Shown here piece after piece: positions 1-12,368 of a stretch of 64,000 nt of DNA; the stretch's first letter is position 1; each line of letters opens with the position of its first letter. Origin of the DNA: Solen grandis. Taxonomy: Eukaryota; Mollusca; Bivalvia; Adapedonta; Solenidae. A program made the position numbers and the translations under genes. The stretch covers positions 72,680,903-72,744,902 of the forward strand of contig CM037781.1 in NCBI GenBank assembly GCA_021229015.1, read 5' to 3'. Under the pieces are notes generated by a model that had not been told where the DNA came from, ran no database searches, and saw only the letters and a program-made list of their open reading frames with translations.

Positions 1-1834
1 AAAACAAAAGTTATAGCGAACTGAAAATTCGAAGTGGAGAGGAATTTTCGAAACATTTGTCAGGATACGACGCAGTTGGAATTGTTGTATCCAGCAGAAA
101 CATAAGTATATTATTACATGTCATTTTCACAAATATCCTCAGCTGTAAGCCGTTTGTTTTTGAGATTTCTAAAATGTGTTCTACAAATTCCAAAGTCAAG
201 AGTGTCTTCGGCCTATTTCCATAAATGTTTTTCTTCTTCTTTTTTTTTACATTTTTATCCATTAAATCTGATAAAAAAAATCATTAAATTGTCGAGAATA
301 TTCAGAAATATAGAACACAAGAGTACAGAAAATACTTTAATTATAGTAGACATAGTCTATGATGTTGATTTGAGATGCCATAAATGAACCAATCTATAGA
401 TCAAATGAGATACATTTTACAACAAGTAATTCCTTTCTTATATAATTATTGGAAGAGTTAGGGGCTGCAAGCTGCATAGCTTTTCCAGACAGGAAGTTAC
501 TAAAGCGGTGTTAATGTCAATGTAAAAGAAATCATCAGCAACAACAAAGGACGATGATAACGAAACAAATTATCACAGATAAGTTTTCATTTGGTACCGT
601 AACGGGATTTAGGTAAAGGTCCCGGAATTTAAAGTCCTCCCGAGTATGAAATTATTTTGGTATTAATGATACGTATAAAATTAAATATATATATTTACAA
701 GGCTTTACAAAATATGCTACAATTTTCAGTTAAATTCACCCATTTCAAGCACTATATCATACTGGGGTCGCAGATTGGGCCTGAGGCCGTCAATTAGACA
801 TGTCCGATACGGCCATGTGTATTGTGTTTTCCACATTTTTTTACATTATGCTGCAATGTGTATAATTAAACTGCGGTTTCATTGATTTTTCAAGTTGACG
901 TTATGTATCTAAAAATCTGAATATTTTAAGGTTACAAAACATCTTCGAAAACCTTTTTTCTGAGCTTTAATGAATCAGGTTGCTTGCAAGGTCCGTTAAC
1001 CAAGTTTTAAAACCCGTGGCCTACGAATTTAGGGAGAAATTATCAGCTTCCCATTAAATGTGTCGAATTCCTTTTTAATAACGACAGAAGACATGTATTT
1101 TGAATCTTCTTTTTCACACCAGTTATACACACAAATAACTGATTCATAACATATTGCGATGGTTTTATTTCAGAATAATAACGGTGGTTGCTCCCTTTTT
1201 TGATTATTCGGCTCCATTGGCAACGCGATAATGTTAGGTCCGAAACAGGTCTCAATGTACATCGATGAAAAGTGTTTTGATAATACAACTAAATATTTAT
1301 CAAAGAAACAGTTACTTCATATTTTGTGAGTACGAAGCATGTATTCAGTTAGTATCATCTCAGCAAAGAATTGTGCGTAACATTTTTTTCTTAAGCTTAG
1401 GCATTTCTACAGAGCACAGAGAGGACATGGTGCTTTTCTTTTTTATTATCTCGTGGCCACTTAAAAACGAGATATAACTAAGCTAACTCGTGGCCACGAG
1501 TTACTAAAAAAGAGAAAAACTTTTAGCCACGAGATTTAAGTAAAAAAACAAAACAAAACAAAAAAAAATATCGCTATCTTGTGGCCACGAGATAATATAA
1601 CGATTTGATTGGTCAGTTAACTCCTGCCCACGAGATAGCGGTATTTGTTATCTGCCGATGACATTTAAATCACCAGTAAAGAAGGAAGACAGCAAACTAT
1701 TTTATACTGTACTATAAAACTACGAGTACTATAGAACGCATATGTAATGCATTTCTTTGAATACCAGTATAGGAAATAAAGAAAAAATAGTACCAATTAA
1801 TGAATGATAAAAAAAAAAAAATTAGAGGACTTAC
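1..1834. other. No gene seen; presumed intron 2 of the GGH-like gene
   Basis: This AT-rich stretch lies 3' of GGH exon 2 on the minus strand, so it should be intron. I looked on the minus strand for the next GGH exon (a Gly-Gly-containing 'GxLxPGG'-type segment) and did not find it, so the remaining exons are probably off the left edge. The small ORFs here show no recognisable family. The only structure is the palindromic cluster listed separately. Confidence 0.5.
1448..1640. repeat. Cluster of TGGCCA-centred inverted repeats
   Basis: The motif CTCGTGGCCACGAG is a perfect 14-bp palindrome at 1487-1500. Related half or full copies (TCTCGTGGCCAC, TAGCCACGAGAT, CTTGTGGCCACGAGAT, CCCACGAGATAGCGGTAT) recur up to about 1640. 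The segment ATATCGCTATCTTGTGG is answered by CCACGAGATAGCGGTAT in inverted order. It looks like a decayed foldback element with low-complexity A tracts between the copies. Confidence 0.5.
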
Positions 1835-1946
1835 ATGATAGGCGTGACCCTTGCACCACCGGAATTCAAATGCTTAACATATTCGGCTGGTACGTAACTT
1901 CCGTCGCTAAGGGGTTGAGTATGTTTTGGGTCGAATGCAAGAATAC
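1835..1946 (-). CDS. GGH: Gamma-glutamyl hydrolase-like, exon 2 (partial gene)
   Basis: Read on the minus strand, this 112-nt exon encodes about 37 residues. They include GSYVPAEYVKHLNSGGARV, which matches the N-terminal segment of gamma-glutamyl hydrolase (peptidase family C26), where a 'YIAASYVKxLESAGARVVP' type sequence is standard. That enzyme removes gamma-linked glutamates from folylpolyglutamates in lysosomes or after secretion. The acceptor is AAAAG before the exon and the donor is a perfect GTAAGT (1829-1834). The exon enters in phase 1 and leaves in phase 2, and the entry phase fits exon 1 at 3751-3880. The catalytic Cys and His of the family lie in later exons that are not in the window, so activity cannot be judged. 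An isolated retained exon of a broken gene is the alternative, but nothing seen here is damaged. Confidence 0.72.
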
Positions 1947-2332
1947 CTTTTATTAAAGAAAAGAAGTCTATTTTCAAAATTCTAAAATAAGATATATATT
2001 TTTGAAAACAAGACACCAATGTTTCGGCCTAAGACCTGCTCAGCGTTGTAATATACTCGTATATAGTCAAACCAGAAATGTCGTCAAAGTGATAAACAAC
2101 AACAATAACAACAACAACAATGCAAACAACATGGAGTAATAAATATGTTTAAAGGATCAATAATAAGTTTTAATACTAGTAATATCTAGAAAATCTGCTG
2201 AATATAAATGAATAAATTGATCGTTTAAATAAATAAATAAATAAATAGCACAAAAAGAAACCTCGTCCAAAAATAAGGGAAAAAAAGAAAAACAGTTAAA
2301 AACAAGTAACTGGTGTTGTATGCAACACATAA

Positions 2333-3426
2333 AGTCCCCTACCGGCTCCACCTTGACTCAATATGGTAATCAATTCCATTTTTTTTTTGGCCATATTTTC
2401 ACTATTTCCGTTACCACAGCAACCACAATTTTAGTCGAAGAACAAAAATAAAATGACGTGCATAATCTACACATTGTCATCTAGTCATATACCAAGTTTA
2501 ATCAAGTTAGCTTGCTTAGTTATCGCGGGATCCCATTTTTGCCATATTTTCACTATTTCCGTTACTTTAGCAACCACATTTTAGCCAAAGAACAAAAATA
2601 AAATGACGTGCATAATCTACACATTGCCATCTAGTCATATACCAAGTTTCACCAAGTTAACTTGCTTAGTTATCGCGGGATCCCATTTTTTGCCATATTT
2701 TCACTATTTCCGTTACAGCAACCACAATTTTAGCGAAGAACAAAATAAAATGACGTGCATAATCTACACATTGCCATCTAGTCATATACCAAGTTTCACA
2801 AGTTAATTGCTTAGTTATCGCGGGATCCCATTTTTTGCCATATTTTCACTATTTCCGTTACTTCAGCAACCACAATTTTAGCCGAAGAACAAAAATAAAA
2901 TGACGTGCATAATCTACACATTGCCATCTAGTCATATACCAAGTTTCACCAAGTTAACTTGCTTAGTTATCGCGGGATCCCATTTTTTGCCATATTTTCA
3001 CTATTTCCGTTACCATAGCAATCACAAGTTTAGTCGAAGAACAAAAATAAAACGACGTGCATAATCTAAACATTGGCATCTAGTCATAAACGAAGTTTCA
3101 TTAAGTTAGCTTGCTTAGTTATTAAGTTATCGCGGGATCCAGATTTGAGCGGACAGACAGACGGACGGACGGACGTTCTCACTGAAGTGACATTGTGGGA
3201 TTTTTCCTTTGATCTTTGGCCCTTTTGCACCCCGTAATTTGCACCACACTAGCAACAAATCAGCCCACAAGTGCCAATTGTACTCCCGAAACCCCATAAA
3301 ACTAACCCTAACCCAATTCCCTCACCCCGGAGCATCACCTGAGTGAGAGCGGACAGACGGACGGACGGACGGACAGACGGAGGGCAAACCTATAGTCCCC
3401 TCCGGTGTGAACACCGGTAGGGGACT
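2333..3426 (+). mobile_element. CvA/pearl-like (Helentron-associated) non-autonomous element
   Basis: The element is bounded by the inverted termini AGTCCCCTACCGG (2333-2345) and CCGGTAGGGGACT (3414-3426). Inside are about five core repeats of 146-155 bp (2385-3140), each carrying 'GCCATATTTTCACTATTTCC' and 'TTATCGCGGGATCC', followed by GACA/GACGG microsatellites (3150-3175 and 3352-3380). A strong hairpin, CCGGTGT-GA-ACACCGG (3402-3417), sits nine bases from the right end. Core tandem repeats, ACRG microsatellite and 3' hairpin are the described architecture of bivalve CvA/pearl elements. It lies in intron 1 of the GGH-like gene. No coding capacity is seen. Confidence 0.75.
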
Positions 3427-3750
3427 AATAAAAAGTTATTCCGACCTACCGACCGTATTGATTTATTTTCTGAGAGTGGAAACAACTATTTTTTTGCCTA
3501 ATGAAAAATACCGAAGAAAATTATACATACTATATGATAATAAACTTTTCCAGTGTTAATAGTTGTATTCAAACTGACTTAAAAGCTATGAGATAGATAC
3601 CCTGGGATAATGGTTGACTTGGTTTACACAATATTTTTTACTGTTTGTGATCAAGTTACCAACCTATAATAGGGAAGCATGGTGCTTAACTTTACACAGG
3701 TACAAAATTTGAACGGTGCATACCATGTGAAGAAAAAAATCACTACTTAC
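3427..3750. other. GGH intron 1 remainder, nothing else seen
   Basis: AT-rich sequence between the mobile element and exon 1 of the GGH-like gene. No ORF, motif or repeat of note. Confidence 0.4.
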
Positions 3751-3880
3751 CTATGATCGGCCCTAATTTCCCGCCTTTGGTCGCACCGATTGAGAAACTC
3801 AGAAAAATCCATATATACAGCAACTCTGTTTGGGCCTTGGTAAATACCCTTGTATAAATTCTTCTTGCCAATTTCAGCAT
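3751..3880 (-). CDS. GGH: Gamma-glutamyl hydrolase-like, exon 1 with start codon and signal segment
   Basis: The minus-strand ATG at 3880-3878 (context CAAAATG) opens a 43-codon exon. A basic N-terminus (MLKLARRIYTR) is followed by a hydrophobic stretch (LLYIWIFLSFSIGA) that could serve as signal peptide or anchor, then KLGPII and the first base of a Gly codon before a GTAAGT donor. Joined in phase 1 to exon 2 it gives 'GPIIGILAFDP', the expected 'xPIIGIL' start of mature GGH. The fit of phase, domain order and consensus splice sites over a 1.8-kb intron is the main evidence. The N-terminus before the hydrophobic segment is longer than in a plain signal peptide, so the true start is less certain than the exon end. 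Confidence 0.7.
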
Positions 3881-4126
3881 TTTGCGACTATAATTTTATA
3901 TTTTTCATCGGTAAATACAATTATTGTTGTAAAATCTATGTATACACTATATACGACATTAAATATGCCTTATGTAACCCCCCCCCCCCCCAAAAAAAAA
4001 ACAACAATCAAAAACTTTATTTTATCAAATAAAAAAATTAAATACACCAAATACAAGTGTAGATTTTAAACTTGCTTTATGATTTTCGATTAAAACAAAA
4101 AAATTTTTGTTTTCACAAAATAGAAA

Positions 4127-5075
4127 TGTAGCTATAACACTTGCCTTGTGTATACGCTAAATGCACGTACAGCTGTAAGACCAACTTCATGTAAACACTA
4201 AATACATGTGCAGCTGTAAGCCCTACCTTATTGTATGCACTAAATATAAGTGTAGTTGTTAGACGTTTTTTTATGAGCGCACTAAAAAGAAATGTAGCCT
4301 TAAGACCTACCTAACTTATACACTAAAAACAATTGTATAGTCAAGACCTACCTTATGTATACACTAAATACAGGTGTAGATGTAAGACCTACCTTATGTA
4401 TACACTAAATACAATTGTATAGTTAAAATCTGACTTATGTATACCCTAAATACACTTGTATAGTTAAAACCTTCTTTATGTATACACTTGATATAATTGT
4501 ATAGTTAAAATTTGCATTATGTATAAACTAAGTACAAGAGAAGTTGTAAGGCCTACCTTATTTATACGTCAAAAAACAAGTTTTGCTCCACGAAAAGCTA
4601 CTGTAACATAATTTTCCTTTTATTATATACCTATACATATTCAAGACACAAGAAGTCAACTTATACAGGTTTTAATTAGTTAATCAAGTTTTCTCAAAAA
4701 AGTGACTTCACGCTACCACCGTATATACGGAATATTAAACTGTTAAGTTGTATTTGCACCTCGTATTTTGCATGTTTTTGAGCCAGAAAATTCATAGGTA
4801 TATGATAAAAAGAGTAGCTGTAACACCTGTCTTATGTATACACTAAATACAAGTGTACAGTTAAGACCTACCTTATGTATACACTAAATACAAGTGTAGA
4901 GTTAAGACCTACCTTATGTATACACTAAATACAAGTGTAGAGTTATGACTTACCTTACCTAGCTGTTAGAGCTACTTTATAATATATACATTACATATAA
5001 CTGTAACTGTAATACAAAGTAGAATTAAGATATACCTTATGCGATTATGTTTATAAGACCTGTCTTATACACAGC
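4127..5075. repeat. 41-bp minisatellite in two blocks
   Basis: Units of about 41 bp resembling 'TTATGTATACACTAAATACA' plus 'GTGTAGAGTTAAGACCTACC' repeat at 4127-4565 and again at 4812-5075. The middle units are nearly identical and the outer ones diverged. A non-repeat segment (about 4566-4811) splits the array. It sits 250 bp upstream of the GGH start codon, so it may overlap that gene's promoter region. Confidence 0.8.
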
Positions 5076-8000
5076 GTTTATCCCTATATTTCATGGTATG
5101 TGAAGGCTTATAACGCTCCTGCAATTTTATAGTGTTAAGAGATGTTTTCTTCATTGTCTAATTATATCAACCTGACCTCCGGGCACACTATATTGATGCA
5201 ATAAATATAATTTGAAGAAAAACAACAACAACAACAACAACATCAACAACAAAAAAACATGTATTACCAAGTAGTTTATGTACAATAGTATCTCATGATA
5301 ACGCCTGCCTCTGTTTTATTAAGAACGCTTTATTTTAATTAGGAAGTTGTTTGATTATGTATTGAAATTGCAATTAAACTGTTGTTTCTATAATATATAT
5401 TAAATTTTAATCTTTGGGCTTGTCCATATTTACAGTACTTACTTATCGATTGAAATGTTCTGGATATATCCATATGATTTCATATGAACTCTGGACCCCT
5501 TGACGAAGAAAGTTACGTAACGGCGCTAGGCATACGGAATTAGGGCTAGTCAATGCCTCACCAGTCATTTTCATTGATGCATAAATTTTCTCCCTCTTTT
5601 TCCTCTAAATTTCTTTCTGTGCTCATTAATTCAATATCGCAGTAATGCATTGTGAATGAACTTTATTTCGTATCTTCATACCGTTTAATAATTGTGCTTA
5701 TGACAAAAAAAAATGAAAACATGGAGACTTTAATCAGTATAGAAAGGGAAACTACTCAATCGTTAATACGTAAAATAACCCTATTTAATCACAGTCGCAC
5801 TTGCGGTTGCTATGGGAACCCGGAGTACTCAGCACTGGTTCTACCCAGGAACTTGTCTCCCGTCTATCGGTGCTATACACCGTGCACATAAAATGAGCTA
5901 GAGTATCACACCCAGTAGTCTACCTTGTATGCAAGAGCTCTCTCTTCTGATGTTCTTCAAAAAAAAAAAAAAATAAATAAATAAAATAATAATAAAAAAA
6001 ATAAAAAAAAAACAAGCAAAAAAACAGAAAACAGGACCCACACGTGGTAATCATTGACCGCAAGGTCTAAAATATGGCCATAATAATTAGAAAACGATTA
6101 CTAGCCATTACAATAGAAGAAGACATGTAACTGACTTATCCCGCCTATCCACAATGTAAATCTTAATTATTTCTTCTTTTGGTTTCTGTACTGCGCGATA
6201 TCAAGACCACACGGTTCATACTATGCGGTATATTTTCCCAATTTTGAACAAAAAAAAAAAAAAAAACAAAAAAAAAAACAGTTACAGTAACGACGATTTT
6301 TGTGGTGAAAGCCAGGGCATTTTTAATGCATTTTTAAACTATTTTTTTATTTGTCAGTATTTTTAAAGGTTAAAATTCTTGTAAATAATCCATTTTAAAT
6401 GTTTCAGATAAAACTAATGTGATTGTAAAGTGAAATTTAAATAAACTTATAGCTCGATCTTTGAACTCACTACTAATTGCATCAGTATTATACCACATCA
6501 GTATTTTACAAACTCAAACTAGGAGTTTTATCAATATTATACAGCCGAGGTTCCATGTTAATAACGGAATGACTTCGCTATTCCAGTTTATTTTTATACC
6601 AGAGTTACATTTCTTCATTAATTGACTCAAACATTCAATTATTCATTATGTTATTCTAATTTACAAATTGGCCCAGAATTTGATCACAAAATTGTTTATA
6701 TGGGAGTTTGGTTTTGCGAAAGGCATTGTTCGCTTTGATGAAGAACAAAATTAGTGGATGACTAAATATCTATATAATACGATTAGGGCGATTTGTATTA
6801 TGAACTATTCATGCAAATATATCTATTTCTGAATTACGTGCGATCAAAACAAAATTGTGCTAAAGTATTTCTATGTTGTTGTTTTTTAAATCTTATAAGA
6901 AAGTATAAAATAATTGTTTCATGTTATTTAAGTGATGAAAACGTTTTCAGATGTCTGAACTGTAGATCCGTCCAAGCGGCCTATTTTATTACAATATGAG
7001 TGGTTTTATTGTTCGTGAACGTATTTTTTTTTCTTTCTTACTTTTCTTTTTTTTATCATTCACACTCATTCTTTCTTACTGAGTTAAATTTCCAAGATAT
7101 AGTCAATTTCTGTATTGAGTTTTATCTATTTTTTGTTGAATCTATAGAATTTGAACATGCTTAACTTCATCGTATACCAGTTTGAACTTAAACCTGATCT
7201 TGGAGTGGACTTTAAATAAGCTATACGCTTTAAGTCTAATCCTTTTCTCAAACTGTTCACCAGATCTATATGTGTTTACGCATGCATGTTACATATGAGA
7301 ACTAAATATGTTGAAACTAAAGGTTTTATAATAAAACCTGTGTATTTCGATGCAAACTAGGCATATCTGCATAGCAACACAGTAAAATAAATAATAAAAA
7401 AGATGCTCAAAAAATCATTATAAATAAACAAAAAGTATTTTTGACAATTCATAAGACACATTAAGAATATTTACTCTTCACCTCCTGAAGTAACAGTCAC
7501 AAATTTATTACTTGATCTCTGGGCCAAAATGAATTTTTTAAATATTAACACAATATAAATAAACTCTGTTATGTCCCTATGTTAATTCCCTCGCCTAATA
7601 CTTTCACATTTATTCATCAAATGATATGTATGACTACATAGTATGATTAGTTTTGATTGGTCACCAGACACTGTTGCCTCTCATTAGCATTTTAGAAATA
7701 CACACATGTAGTTTGCATAATGTTACCGTTCGGAGGCAAATGGACATAAATGTTGTTTCTGGATGGAATAATAGATTTAAACTGTATAGTCAGGGACTCT
7801 ATATACACAGGTGTGAATATAGAATTCATGATAAATTACAAGTACAAAAGTGCTCCCTGAGACAGCACACTGAAATAATCACGGCGACAAAGAAAAAAAT
7901 GTCTGATAATAAAATTTATGTGGGTTAACCGGAAAACATTTTTTTTTTTACATAACTTTAATTAAGATGTGAACTTGTTTACATAAGTTTATATATTTAA

Positions 8001-8600
8001 TTACATAAATAAAAAACAAGTTCCAAGACTTGAAGTGAATCTTGAAATGAAGAAAGACACACAATATGTTTAAATATGAAAACAAAGGCCTAATATACAA
8101 ATTTAGAGGACGCAAAAAAAAATTCGATGCAAAAAAGAAAATTGTGCAGCCAGACCAGGACTGTAATCCGAGACCACTTACAAAAGTCTCCCACTGATAA
8201 CGGTTACATATTCGCTGCAAATATGGAATTTGTTGCAGAATAACAGAGATAAAATTAATAGTGATCCTGATAAACAAAAAGGTAGTATGTACATTGGAGA
8301 TACTATAATGATCCCTTGTTTGGTGCAAAATAACTAAGAGAGAAAAAATGTGCAGCCAGACCAAGACTTCATCCTGGGACCCCTAAAGGGTAATTGTTCT
8401 ACAGGTTTAGTTCTCTGACTGATAAGTGTTACTTATTGGCACTACATAAGTTAGTTTAAAAAAATGGTTGGTGATTGGAAGGTTTTATAAAGTTTTACAG
8501 TGGTAAAAGATTAAACATTGTAAAAGAAAATCTTACTTTTGTGTAATTTTTTCAAGAAGTAATTTTAATATACAGCATGAAAAAAAAGTGAGTTAGTACA
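5076..8600. other. Intergenic, no supported gene
   Basis: The sequence has (AAC)n near 5220-5250 and poly-A rich tracts at 5960-6020 and 6249-6280. Some GC-richer bits around 5790-5940 look like an old dispersed repeat. A pair of similar segments beginning GTGCAGCCAGACCA (8141 and 8350) suggests another decayed repeat. A 138-codon minus-strand ORF (7948-8364) overlaps that repeat and has no family resemblance. Confidence 0.4.
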
Positions 8601-10090
8601 AAAAGATTAATCAAGTCAGAAAAGGGGCATGATTATGTCAAAATCCAAGACAGAGTTATGTACTCTTGACATGTACAAACAGAGGTCATGGTCATAAGCA
8701 GGCATTTAAAGTTTCAAAGGAATACCTCAAAGGGTTAAGTGAAAAAATGAGGTGGTGTGAAAACTTTAAGCAAGATTCTTAAAAAAGAAAAGAAAAAAAA
8801 GGCATAACTGTTTTATAATTCATGACAGTCTGACCTCCAGCACAGGCATGCAATTTCATATGTGAACTATGAGGGGCATCCATGGAAAGAAGTTGGAGAT
8901 AAAAGCAATGTTAAACACATTTTAACATTTTAAGTACAAAAATATTTAAGAGTTTCTGTTCATGTAACTACTTGGACATACATTCCTGTTTCTACTGGTT
9001 GGTCTGATGTTGATAAACACATGTGAATTTTTAGAGACATCCACTGAGTGAAAGTGAAGATAATAGCAATGTAAAATAAAACTTTACATAAAACTTTTTA
9101 AAAAGTTAAATCCAAAAAGTGCTATAAATTTGCAAAATTATGGTGGCATATTTCTGCCAGCCACTTATCCACTTAGCTATGTTGAAACTTTTCTGAAAAA
9201 GTGACACATATTCAGTTAGTATCTGGAAAGTAGCAAATTTTCAAGTTATCTACTTAAGTATCTTAACAGGACTTAACTGTCTGTTTGTGCCCACTACTGC
9301 CAATCACATATTCACTTATTTTAACTGGATATCATGCCTTTTTCCAGATAATTATGAGAAAAAATGCTTGTTATCCACATAATTTAACTGGCTAACTTGA
9401 AAAAAGGCGAGATAACCAGTTATCTTAAGTGAATATATGGCTGGCAGTAGTGGGCACTAACAGGCAGTTTTGTTATGTTAAGATACATAAGAGGATAACA
9501 CGAACGTTTTCTACTTGCCAGATACTAACTGACTATGTGACATTTTTTCAGAAAAGTTTCGACATAGCTAAGTGGATAAGTGGCTGGCAGAAATATGCCA
9601 CCATACAAAATAAAAAAAAAAGTAAAAGTTACTGTCCATGTTTCTACTAGCTGGTGTGATGATGAGCAAGGCATGCATGAAGTTTGGAAGACATCCATTG
9701 AGTTAAAGTGGAGATAATAGCATTATTAAACAAAATTTTAATGTTTTTCTAAGTCCAAAACGGGCTTTAGATATTAAAAAATGGAAGAGTTGCAGTTTCT
9801 GATTCTTCTTGTTGATCTCATAATGATCAAGGCATATGTGAAGTTTGGGGGACATCCATCAAGTAAAACTGGAGAAATAGCAATGTTAAACAAAAGTTTA
9901 AAATTTTTCAAAGTCCAAAAAGGGCCGTATATATGATGAGTTACTGTTCCTGTTTCTACTTGTTGGTCTGATGATAATAAACACATGTTTCAGTCTTCAG
10001 TTCAGTAAAAGTGCAGATATTGGCAACATTAAACAAAACCTTGACATTTCTTTTGATGTTGTTGACATTTTTTTACAAAGAGTTCAATGT
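8600..10090. repeat. Decayed tandem repeat, unit about 170-200 bp
   Basis: The phrases 'GACATCCA(C/T)(T/C)GAGT(G/T)AAAGTG', 'AGCAATGTTAAACA(A/C)', 'AAGTCCAAAA' and 'CTGTTTCTACT(T/G)GTTGGTCTGATG' recur four or more times between about 8820 and 10050 with heavy divergence. The unit contents resemble the dispersed composite repeats of bivalves. The foldback element at 9139-9605 is inserted into it. Confidence 0.55.
9139..9605. mobile_element. 467-bp foldback MITE, copy 1
   Basis: The ends TATGGTGGCATATTTCTGCC and GGCAGAAATATGCCACCATA are perfect inverted repeats, and complementarity continues through most of both arms (for example GTGCCCACTACTGCCA near 9287 against TGGCAGTAGTGGGCAC near 9441). 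The flanks repeat CAAAAT (9133-9138 and 9606-9611), a 6-bp target duplication. A second copy of exactly the same length is at 56816-57282. No transposase is encoded. Several DNA-transposon superfamilies give 6-bp duplications, so the parent family is open. Confidence 0.85.
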
Positions 10091-12368
10091 TATTGGTACA
10101 TGAAACATATCACCAGCCTATCTTAAATTTTAAGAGATTTTAGCTGAAGACAAAGGTAAATGATACTGAAAGTAAAGGGCCATTCTCCAAAATTTATTAT
10201 AACAATTTATTAAATTAAATAAATCAAATAAGGATAAATTTTCCAAAAAAAAAAAAAGGTAAATACTCTGATGAGAAGAGCTCTCCTTGGAATATATTTT
10301 GCAACATCAGACTATTTTAATAGGAACAATGTGATGCTGCAGGTATTCTCCCTTTTTTTTTAAAAAAAAAAAAATAAGGGCACTAACTGTGAAGAAAAAA
10401 AAGGTTCTAATAGAAAAATCTGCTCGGGACACGTCGTCTCCAAGTCAGTGATACATGTACCAAATATCATCAGCTAAATTTAAATATAAAGAGAATTGCT
10501 CTGGGAAGGGAAGACAATATTTTAACAATGGACAATAACTAAGAAAAAGGGGCAATAGAGGGCAGAGTACCATACACCTAATTATAACATTTAGGCCACT
10601 TGATTTGACCTGGTTACCTTCAGCAGTAACCAATGTCAAAAACTAGGTACAATAAGTGTTCAAAGTTTTTATACAGATTATAATTAATAGAAATTAGTCA
10701 AACATCTGGAGGCCTCCCTTTCCATAATTGCAGGAAAGAACCATGAGATTATCATTAGGTAAAAATATTTCTGAACACTAGCTCCAGGGGAAAGATTTTG
10801 AATTTAAGTACATGTATATATATGAAGAGTACATACAGAAACTTGCTGCCCCCACTTAAGACATAATTTTCCAAAGGATCAAATTCATTTTAACAATGTG
10901 GTATGTGGGTGACCATTTGTGCCAAATGAAATTAAAATCTGACCATTAGTTACAATGATTTTTTATAAATATATAAACAGTATGATTATTAGGAAACTAG
11001 CCAACCATCAGGTGCTCAATTTTTTAAGGAATAAACTTCAAGTAAGCAATTATGGTAGAAGGCAATGGGGTAACCATTTGTGCAAATTGAAATTAAATTT
11101 TGACCAATGGTTTCAGAAAGGAAGAAATTTAAGGGACAACTTAATTTTAGCAATGACAGTAGATAGTCATGAGGTGGCAATTTGTAACTGATGAAATTAA
11201 ATTATTCTTGCCCTTTGTTTCAGGGAACAGCTTTTTAAAAAATTTCAAAATCATATTTTGTTGGTTGCCACCGCAAACGACAAATGGGCATCTGACAAGT
11301 AGTTTCAGAAGATATATCTTTTAAAGCAAATTGTTGCCATCACTCAGAAGATGGGACACAAGGTGACCAGAATAGCTCACCTTCAGCTTGATGAGCTATG
11401 TTGAACTAAAAACGGTTATGATCAGGATACATCGTTTTAAGTTATTGATTCATATTCCAGAAAAGGAATGTAGGATTGTGTTATTTCCATTATTTTAAGA
11501 AGCAGTTTTGGTCCATGCAGAAAAAAAAGAAAAAAAAAGAAAGAAATTAAATTGGAAACAAACTGATGTGCCTACACTTTAGAAAGGATGACTGACAATC
11601 TGGAATGACAGTCTCCCATATTTTCTCCTCAATAAACAAATCTATAAGTTCAATCCTTTTTTTTTTTCAGAGTTTCTTTTTACATTTCAGAGCATGAGAT
11701 TAAATACCATTTTCTATAAGAACATTTATGAGAAACTTTTTAATCACTAGGTCAATAAATAAGGGAGTTTTAGACCTTCTGAAATTTTAGTTAAAAGAAA
11801 ACTGAGTTGAAATGTTGTGAAATGCAAGCAAGGTCATTTTTGAAAAAGAGAAAATATAGTATAACGAGTTTGTCAGTGATTGTTGTGCATCCGTTCATTG
11901 GCCGACAGGCACATGTTATATACAGACCATTTCACTCTGAAATGAGACATTCACTAAGTCAAGAAGTCCTCTCTGACTGTCACCAATTCAATCTACATGT
12001 TGGAATAACATTCCATGCAGTGTTCAGTTGGGTAGTAAACATATGCATCAGATTTTCCACCAGTCACAGATTTGTCAGTTTTGTCACAAAGCATACCGCA
12101 TATATGTATTGCCAAACCCTTGATAAAATGGTATATTGGTTGTTTGAGGTGTTGTTAACTGCTGCTGAGGTGAACAGAATGCTGAATTCTGGCTTGAAAA
12201 CTGGATATAGCTGCCCCTGGCCTATCTTAAACGCTTATGTAGCTGCCCCTGGCCTTTCTTAAACGCTTATGTATTTTCAGTGTCCAATTTACCAGGTTTT
12301 CCGCAGCCCCTCCCATTTTCTATATATTGCAAGCTGAAAAATAGTCGAAAAATGAAGATAATTAGTTG
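10091..12368. other. Intergenic, no supported gene
   Basis: Segments around 10850-11290 repeat 'GTGACCATTTGTGC(C)AAATGAAATTAAA' variants, consistent with another old tandem element. At 12209-12270 a 31-bp segment (AGCTGCCCCTGGCCT...) is duplicated in tandem. A 151-codon plus-strand ORF at 11807-12262 ends in that duplication and resembles nothing I know. Confidence 0.4.

Noticed and set aside
3298..3313. Telomere-like CTAACCCTAACCC
   Set aside because: Only two units, inside a mobile element; no array, so not a telomere or meaningful interstitial site.
7948..8364. 138-codon minus-strand ORF
   Set aside because: It overlaps a duplicated repeat segment (GTGCAGCCAGACCA at 8141 and 8350), has low-complexity aromatic/hydrophobic content typical of translated AT-rich DNA, and no recognisable domain.
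11807..12262. 151-codon plus-strand ORF
   Set aside because: No domain or signal recognised, and its end is made of a 31-bp tandem duplication. Length alone is not enough; kept only as a note.
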